From positions 1 to 32,378 of the forward strand of contig CANGMW010000002.1 in assembly GCA_947454695.1 (NCBI GenBank): DNA of 32,378 nucleotides, in the 5' to 3' direction. Both the position numbers and the translations under genes were made by a program. The stretch is from Comamonadaceae bacterium (GTDB lineage: Bacteria > Pseudomonadota > Gammaproteobacteria > Burkholderiales > Burkholderiaceae_C). Under the pieces are notes generated by a model. It ran no database searches. It was given only the letters and a program-made list of their open reading frames with translations, and was not told the origin of the DNA. Of this stretch, positions 29,801 through 32,378 are shown piece by piece (the stretch's first letter is position 1; every line of letters begins with the position of its first letter).

Positions 29801-32378
29801 GTCTGGCAAGTACATCGTTTGCAATACCCTAAACTGCGCATCACTTAAAACATTGGCATTGAGTTGCCCAAGCTGCAGGGCAGTTAAATTTTGAAGCAAG
29901 CTTGTGCTCGCCCCGCTAGATACCACATCCAATTGTGCGCTGGTTAAGTTATGCAAGCCCGTGTTCAAATCGGCCACCTTGCCTGTGAAATCGGCCACCT
30001 TGCCTGTGCTTTGTAGGCTCTCCGACTGCCCCCCCCTAATGGGCAGTTGCGCCAGCTGCGTGGTTGTCAGCTTGCTCACGTCCATCCAGCCAGTGTGCAG
30101 TTTGTCCAAGTGCTGAAAGATAGTTTGCGTGAACGTGCTCAAATTTAGGTGCTGGAACACCGTTTGACTCAAATCATTGATGCTGAATCCATTTGTACTG
30201 GTATTGCTTGCTGCCGTCGTCGCAAACGTGTCCGCATTCAGGTAGTACGTCCCTGGGTTGAAGTCATTAAGCCAACGCCTGTTGTCCAGCTCCGTGATTT
30301 GAGACCCGCTCAATGCACTGGCGTTGAGTTTTGTCACCTGAGTTGAGCTCAGACACTTAAGCAAAGAAAGCACTGAGCCAAAAATTACATAATTACGGTT
30401 TTGATAATTTGGTACTGGTGTATCTAACTGATTAGAATTAAAAGCGCGCAAAACATCCTGATTACTCAAACCAGTAATTTGATCTGCGGACAAACGATAA
30501 ATAGCACTTACTGGGAGCTTAGATATTGCATTCGGAGAAAATTTATTTAAATTTAATTGATGAAAAATATCGTCATGAAGGAAGCGATAATCAGCCTCTG
30601 TTGCCTCACTCCAATTGAGTTTATCGAGTTGCTCCAAACTCAAGTCATTGAGGCTTACGCCTGTATTGGTGCGCGAAAAACTGGTTGGATTTAAATAATA
30701 CAATGCATTGCGAGAGACGTTATTATTGGTGACGTCTAGGATTGTATGATTGTACAACCAATCCAGCTTGCTATTTTCGTTGCCCCTACCAAGACCGCTA
30801 GCATTTATATAATACAAAGCATTGCGATTAACCTCGTTATAGGTAAGCCAGCACGAACACAAATTCCCAAAAGAAATATCGTCAGATATATATACGCTTA
30901 GATATTTTAACTGGGACACCCCCAGTTTATCAAAAACAGCCGATGGAGTATTTACAAGATGCACGGAATTTAATACATCCTGGTTTAAATTTAAATACAA
31001 ATCATCATTATTTATGATTGTAGGAACAAGCGATAAAAACCATCCCAAATGTTGAGCATTAAGACTCAGCATTTGTTGCGAATCCACTTGTCTCCAATTA
31101 ATTTGATTGAACACCGGCTGACTCAAACTGTTCAGTGATGTACTCCCTTCAGGTACCGGCAAGGTGTCCAGATTTAGAAAGTGCACTGGGTTGTATGCAA
31201 TACCCGAGTTATCCTGAAGTTGGAGAGGCCCCTGGGCCAATTGATCAAGTCTTGTGGTGCTCAGGGTTGAGGCGTTTAACGTGTAAAGCCCATTGCTCCA
31301 AATGCCACTTGCATCGGTGCCGCAGCACGTACCCAAGCGCGCGATTGCCGCGTCGTCTAGTTTGTCTGCGTTCAGGTAGTACAGCGCTTTGTGCCCCACG
31401 CCAGTCGCCGGGTCTGTGATGTCGCGACTCCACAGGCGCTCAAATTGCCCTTCCCTGGTCAATTTTCTGCCGTTGATCGCACCAAGCTGAGAGATGCTTA
31501 AGTTATCAAGTTGGCTATCCGACAATACAGACGCATCAATGTCCCCCAGTTGCGAAGTGCTTAAGCTTGCGAGGAGCTTTTGCCCTGTGCTGATCAAGCA
31601 ATCCAACTGCGTTGATGTAATTCCACTAAGAGCGGTTGTCGACAAAGCCGCTATCTGGACTAGGGTCAACACAGTGATTTGCGTTGGACTCAGCACCCCA
31701 ATTTGCGTAGCCGTGAGCGCCGTGACTTGTGTCGTCGTGAAGGCAGCCACTTGAACGCTGGTCAATGCAGGAATTTGAGTTGCACTCAGATTGCTCAACA
31801 CGGTGCCGCCTGCCAATAGCGTTACCGCTAGCTGGGCTGAGCTCAACGCAGCAACTTGCGTGTTGTTCAACGTAGCAACTTGCGTCGTCGTGAGCGCAGC
31901 CACTTGCGCATTGGTCAAGAAAGGAATTTGTACCGCACTCAGATTGCTCAACAGCGTGCCACCCGCTGTCAGCGTCACCGCCAGTTGGCTGGTCGTCAGC
32001 GCTTGCATTTGCGCCGTCGTGAGCGTTGCCACTTGCGTCGTCGTGAGCGCAGCCACTTGCGCGGTCGTCAACGACGGGATTTGTGCTGCACGCAGATTGC
32101 TCAACACGGTACCGCCCACCGTTAGCACCACCGCCAGCTGGGCTGAAGTTAATGTGGCAATTTGAACAGCCGTCAGCGTCGTAATCTGAGCCGTCGTGAG
32201 CGCAGCCACTTGCGTATTGGTCAAGGAAGGAATTTGTGCCGCACTCAGGTTGCTCAACAGCGTTCCACCCGCTGTCAATGTCGCCGCCAGTTGGCTGGCC
32301 GTTAGTGCTTGGATTTGCGCCGTCGTGAGCGTTGCCACTTGCGTCGTCGTGAGCGCAGCCACTTGCGCATTGGTCAAG
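17879..32378 (-). CDS. Giant repetitive putative type I secretion substrate; N-terminus beyond the right edge (at least 4832 aa in window)
   Basis: Uninterrupted reverse-strand frame from the window edge to TGA at 17879-17881, 22 nt before the hlyB-like ATG. Coding bias is supported by strong amino-acid periodicity. The ORF-track 'start' is a TTG in the Leu position of the repeat LTNAQVAA, so it is not a true start. Confidence 0.95.
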   Translation of the reverse strand, partial: LTNAQVAALTTTQVATLTTAQIQALTASQLAATLTAGGTLLSNLSAAQIPSLTNTQVAALTTAQITTLTAVQIATLTSAQLAVVLTVGGTVLSNLRAAQIPSLTTAQVAALTTTQVATLTTAQMQALTTSQLAVTLTAGGTLLSNLSAVQIPFLTNAQVAALTTTQVATLNNTQVAALSSAQLAVTLLAGGTVLSNLSATQIPALTSVQVAAFTTTQVTALTATQIGVLSPTQITVLTLVQIAALSTTALSGITSTQLDCLISTGQKLLASLSTSQLGDIDASVLSDSQLDNLSISQLGAINGRKLTREGQFERLWSRDITDPATGVGHKALYYLNADKLDDAAIARLGTCCGTDASGIWSNGLYTLNASTLSTTRLDQLAQGPLQLQDNSGIAYNPVHFLNLDTLPVPEGSTSLNSLSQPVFNQINWRQVDSQQMLSLNAQHLGWFLSLVPTIINNDDLYLNLNQDVLNSVHLVNTPSAVFDKLGVSQLKYLSVYISDDISFGNLCSCWLTYNEVNRNALYYINASGLGRGNENSKLDWLYNHTILDVTNNNVSRNALYYLNPTSFSRTNTGVSLNDLSLEQLDKLNWSEATEADYRFLHDDIFHQLNLNKFSPNAISKLPVSAIYRLSADQITGLSNQDVLRAFNSNQLDTPVPNYQNRNYVIFGSVLSLLKCLSSTQVTKLNASALSGSQITELDNRRWLNDFNPGTYYLNADTFATTAASNTSTNGFSINDLSQTVFQHLNLSTFTQTIFQHLDKLHTGWMDVSKLTTTQLAQLPIRGGQSESLQSTGKVADFTGKVADLNTGLHNLTSAQLDVVSSGASTSLLQNLTALQLGQLNANVLSDAQFRVLQTMYLPDPTAPTQSHNGLYYLNASSLDVSSTATVISRLDALTFTDGSNEAHRGTYFLNPTTFATTSYAYTSTMGFSINGLSFAQLNNLNWSAFPGELIGSLDGVRLSYLNLNQLTENQIRGITKTQIGYLMPTTIAGWSNSNLLFAFNSEQLGANISRTRIYYGGRIGQADHDQSLLLSLSAAQLGRINASQLDTQLFKQLNGPQVDTSSGETHNALFYLNASSLGTPTNMVALTTLQNLVFREAGANVWHSWLYKLNAASFSTRPSANALSLNDLPESIFSQLNMATLTYGQIDYLVSYHPERISQLDVRQLTYSQFQALGRRITLVDLSKLDQVTAERLSGTGIADPNDHASTTLLSVFGAGTFATVSGEGFTLNDLSITAFRKVHQSTITAKGLESLDESHTQELEMRALSALQIPSVHFEYLTASQITHLYGENLLAISQQASDSVQRRSAIQNLFHNLSQVRLTEIIYTVTLLNSLSSVQLAMVNANVLSASQLQALASREMPVSSATELPHRALYYINASELTSTNALALAALSLAGDSNYGIYYLNAATFAIPSAAGTSSGLTLNDLPTIPFQRINHATISVQGIAALDADHTSALNIAQLSPAQVNAIHLDDLVPAQIAALSADQILGITLTPNASPNRVAAVKALFANLSDADFDKPWGTDQTLLDGLNASQLGWIFANTLYVQTASHTATTRRLTTLLNRSDLIDPVTGQSHNALYYLNASTLALQTQALAISALDSRHKVDDPNHTALYYLNAATFASTTDALTDANGFSLNGLTQTQFQNLNQATLSIQGIAGLTPDHTTWLDVTQLSGAQVTAIKLGDLSNGQLLQLVPSQLERIDVANLSATQLIGLYRPTTGFPTSAASDFANAHNGRSRLFYLDAAGFDSVKNQNATDLADLDIEVFKRLSYKTFGANLFRLGADRLALNFTTDTGTASALLDCLTSTQLGYLNASVLSADQLHAMCVAVVNEFTGKTNIKLFSLNCASLSQNQITDLANYAVDTGNGVTHSALYLLNASSFAKPDATGLHLSDLSVAQLSQLNLKTIQAAQIATLTREQMQQLEVTHLSDSQLAYIDVRNLTPDQVGKLTHEQLNVVLSNDYGRGSTLIDELSGGVLEGEGSVIFRRLLGETQPPVADPLQLHSLKASQMTLAQLKALAQADKLGLLNINNFVSQRLSDQSSSQPSTLIAMGDKLAKFNLSELSDMNFFKSGYLAEGLGSLSSSQLDTPVATVNSTQTILERLPHDELKYINANVLTAAQLSSLKNATFTDSDGSTRSRLYLLDASTFDTTKLAEIRTGGMIDLLNFKTLGSNLSELTAQELSTEISQSVTWLDRLTAQQLAYVNPAVLTTAQIADLYETGFSADEYATDAKLYSWKKIFYIDASKLTTAQLGSMSNAQLSALNGATFASADSTDSTRIKLSDLSLATLMQLDPARLGSNARSLTISDFYAVETTLDHDDNIIKRPIGMLSVAALASIDASQLSSDLLGALEQVPIRINGFPHTKLFALNASTFLASQLAAFSAVQLSQLNASTLTLEQVQRLANTTNFSGSNGLSQLSYINAGTFANPEATEGLRVDQITDPLLIAKLDASTLDVEDIRAFMDMSITNPAGIGSPLVRKGFDYLNLSSLMQSRAVNMLTPDEFRKIPVSSLSADLHELSVQQLGWLDASQLTSAQFQSIQQAGKFNNLNAATLTADQLVAMTAMFDLKQVLQLTDSQIESINLDLIPQQYLNEVNASALASYQIKYLSTIDSVANTGKTGLYLLNASSLGQNLATITANGWVNQLNGASFSSQPSLTSLGLDALTVPQFSQLNPLQLTGSLRTANIAQTQSYDITTLQGWRDDQLFAINASFLTHTQLDGLANSTITIGAHTVSRLFCIDASSLGASNFNYLMQMPVNGVAAITALHLLNAGTFALKTDRDGLKISNMSADEISKLNLQTLVQATAELDTVQTQALMQIGAMEAQVPYLNINYLNSNDIAGLTAANGSDNQPLIGKLDLSRLTTNLGSWIADNLSLSTNFLNSLNLSSASGVQLDSLSGSQVAGLTSNQLSHLSPGQLSHLDTSLLTVSNLWEKFSPDRSRISFLKFSEPNYLLANLSDDPIGSNANLTSRLKQDSVWAYINSKAVPTSMVSPISSALLDFQTATDGKTQAELDAALAGIVRFNPGIFPSTTNFSDTEANPDLKDLSKLSGLTAYQVSVLTSAQQAFLVSKGLLALSSAIGLTASNLHSFLKQNPTAMVVGTLVPLVGWTTYLAAVNGFNSDLFGGFDDLSPELLANMPAEFVSKFSPMEVAAAGNLAYWNDACIAALSQRQIAYLSSADIAQLGLGFVNKLNTTTFQGVGNRLGNLLGSDTAVASNWSMLSDEKIGAITGTMINSLTTAQIEALPDDKFARLSPSVIATLPVETLTAVYRDHAGWFTSTVRSAMSTWQLGALQSSAPTSAPTPDPAIPPTTPTNTSPNSYLNALTTNASGTGSFDSLVANRGILSYSAEELGAIDGVHMNALYRGASNWSESEVNQLVELLTGEEVQPTRMQGIPQFGYLDAALNFLEISTTLQTSYSAVVNAWNLSGQTYNPNDPDYSHLMAAVRAGMSYQTPPTLVRAARGDWLNLALSRDIAKIAQTVSQVAAFNADPNRTGTRLASFDIKEVRDKVLNANLILKTLVASTKFQEVQEKLVTVNKLISHSRLLNNKLEILSAEASLNERKVGYTGPRVADAVKEMAEISRSSVDAEARNFEEKKSEVTRIISSGNNSEDNKSEIEMARFISGIDLGNGREAKEFSISIAGMQYDAENRITIANDFQDQVNDDNREISKLLDSVNALVDESKKGIDSGNGQTTLFDNIYFMLMDAMYSEQLPAEFDIEGIGEVTIEQFSRRFTEGDLSINGAALLVVSNKDDAWVKYKNAHRDQDDYSLAINFLDEVYAVNALQFRKNLRAIDPADGVVDSTVKFTRRLRAFTGILSMLTGISQVYQIYSIDAVNPNSSNFNEYKANQLILSAVGNFLRGGNFINDFLTNSGNLGSSANKLIKSVLSSAELQNYNRELKDAINQSISLAEFEAFLNQDSYKAAFTNARLTDVRKHLNNWQDASKKLYGIISAVVALGSSVVTYQSFSRQLTIDRKTGNPTYGDELNMAIAQLGMAGTSILAASNVFSNSLLFIPANSAPRAKLLAQLSLVGEIGNFVGDIILSGAHLAAYYYYQKAAFDESDPNLKKQYQNSAYDSAIQLTGAVITSLLTIITLCKKSNPAAAAVGVALQILMNLMPNFSSYVRRDQLAAHEQALRDAGLNHKADIINAYSRSALWDIIPVANYFNPFYNENILRAMSTELSDKNWLIADSIEALKFYMENLADDLVAKYHRIVDEHNKITVLTLDYKYEKYMRSTYEKDVISNYLSSYVSTKNQIGYSSEYAIDADNFLFDIGTPSQSISPTASPGWGDGVFTYEIHTDNGESQVFVINRVDGNVQKLRIDASASSGNDIYTINASSVDLISGHGSSKYYVSRGVAESVYINSPTILDGGRHPGGLVYLTGSDSDRSKSINLDNFLVGGVYGSNSDGDIVRGSKSNQKYYASAIAASISLDGDNAIISVGAGTEVNLTGDNSYVFMELNFADIVYHDPLLMSDVKSVIQNYHDSTIDFTYTGKDDAGIPGRICVASQVFSSTSQGEVEYNNIFNAYYYMNGVKVAGDEINFTGVNSITGSLYGGDYYIADQSGVAADKRLKNLTVFSGLNNFNVAGDVDDFQINIAGGSNVVSADAGARLSLVVTGDDTESTTVNLATGTALGATLESQAIINSAGNSEINLLVGSGTFTVNETDSALLICVAKKSSITSIFNNNQSEPLVDKQLFEFDSINFSDLYFSRDTTAAGGNYGSIWLDSFDNAGDVQTKLSTINYSGDLTQLSITEATPTADNTQLEITSSADISKLIEALNSYLDPNHTGTVNIGHKTVDHRTDPNVPNQLTEYRVSELISYYNALHPSA
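20010..20965 (-). other. Cluster of hydrophobic segments (candidate membrane-inserting region) in the giant protein
   Basis: RAFTGILSMLTGISQVYQIY, LYGIISAVVALGSSVVTYQSF, AIAQLGMAGTSILAASNVFSNSLLFI, LLAQLSLVGEIGNFVGDIILSGAHLAAYYYY, AVITSLLTIITL and AAAAVGVALQILMNLM within about 320 aa. Confidence 0.65.
22418..22492 (-). other. Pro/Thr/Ser-rich linker in the giant protein
   Basis: Encodes SAPTSAPTPDPAIPPTTPTNTSPNS; marks the transition from repeat solenoid to non-repetitive C-terminal domains. Confidence 0.85.
22600..31766 (-). repeat. Long degenerate repeat region of L/N/Q-rich modules (LSxxQLxxLNAxxLxxxQL...; [HR]xxLYYLNAxxF)
   Basis: Motifs such as SQLGxINAxVLSxxQL, HNALYYLNASTL, GFSLNGLxxxxFxxLNxATxS and LxVxQLxxxQVxxI recur many times throughout about 3000 aa. 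Boundaries approximate. Confidence 0.85.
29967..30008. repeat. Perfect 21-bp direct tandem duplication (aaatcggccaccttgcctgtg x2)
   Basis: 29967-29987 and 29988-30008 are identical; encodes TGKVADF-TGKVADL in the giant protein. Confidence 0.95.
31766..32377 (-). repeat. 153-bp (51-aa) in-frame tandem repeat array with alternating A/B units; continues past the right edge
   Basis: The string ttgctcaaca/ttgctcaaca-like anchor starts at 31791, 31944, 32097 and 32250, i.e. exactly 153 bp apart each time. Protein unit: LTNAQVAALTTTQVATLTTAQIQALTASQLAATLTAGGTLLSNLSAAQIPS. Confidence 0.95.

Noticed and set aside
31791-32165. 124-aa Cys/Val-rich periodic plus-strand ORF (VATCVVVSAATC...)
   Set aside because: Its periodicity is simply the reverse complement of the 153-bp array; no RBS or independent support.
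31766-32377. Possible CRISPR array because of regularly spaced repeats
   Set aside because: The 153-bp units are contiguous, in-frame coding tandem repeats with no unique spacers; no cas genes.

Overview
The GC-rich left part (about 1-12.6 kb) is an ordinary bacterial chromosome segment, betaproteobacterial/Burkholderiales-like judging from the proteins. It carries xerD (truncated at the left edge), a Bug/TctC-type solute-binding protein, a chalcone-isomerase-like protein, an AEC permease, queG, tsaE, an AmiC-type amidase, a DedA protein, an alpha/beta-hydrolase-like protein, mutL, a GNAT acetyltransferase, a Bcr/CflA efflux MFS and miaA. The right part (about 12.7-32.4 kb, minus strand) is a probable single transcription unit: a giant repetitive protein (at least 4832 aa, N-terminus beyond the right edge), then an HlyB-like ABC exporter, an HlyD-like adaptor and a TolC-like outer-membrane protein. 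The giant protein is the item worth pursuing. It looks like a dedicated type I secretion substrate but shows no GGxGxDxxx (RTX) repeats. It has a LTxxQ[VI]xx octad repeat domain, including a 153-bp (51-aa) tandem array with an alternating A/B (306-bp) higher-order pattern, followed by about 3000 aa of degenerate L/N/Q-rich modules with recurring 'HNALYYLNAS' motifs. After a Pro/Thr linker come helical/coiled-coil-like, strongly hydrophobic and beta-rich C-terminal regions. The exporter's N-terminal C39-like domain appears catalytically dead. No tRNA, rRNA, CRISPR or IS elements were recognised.
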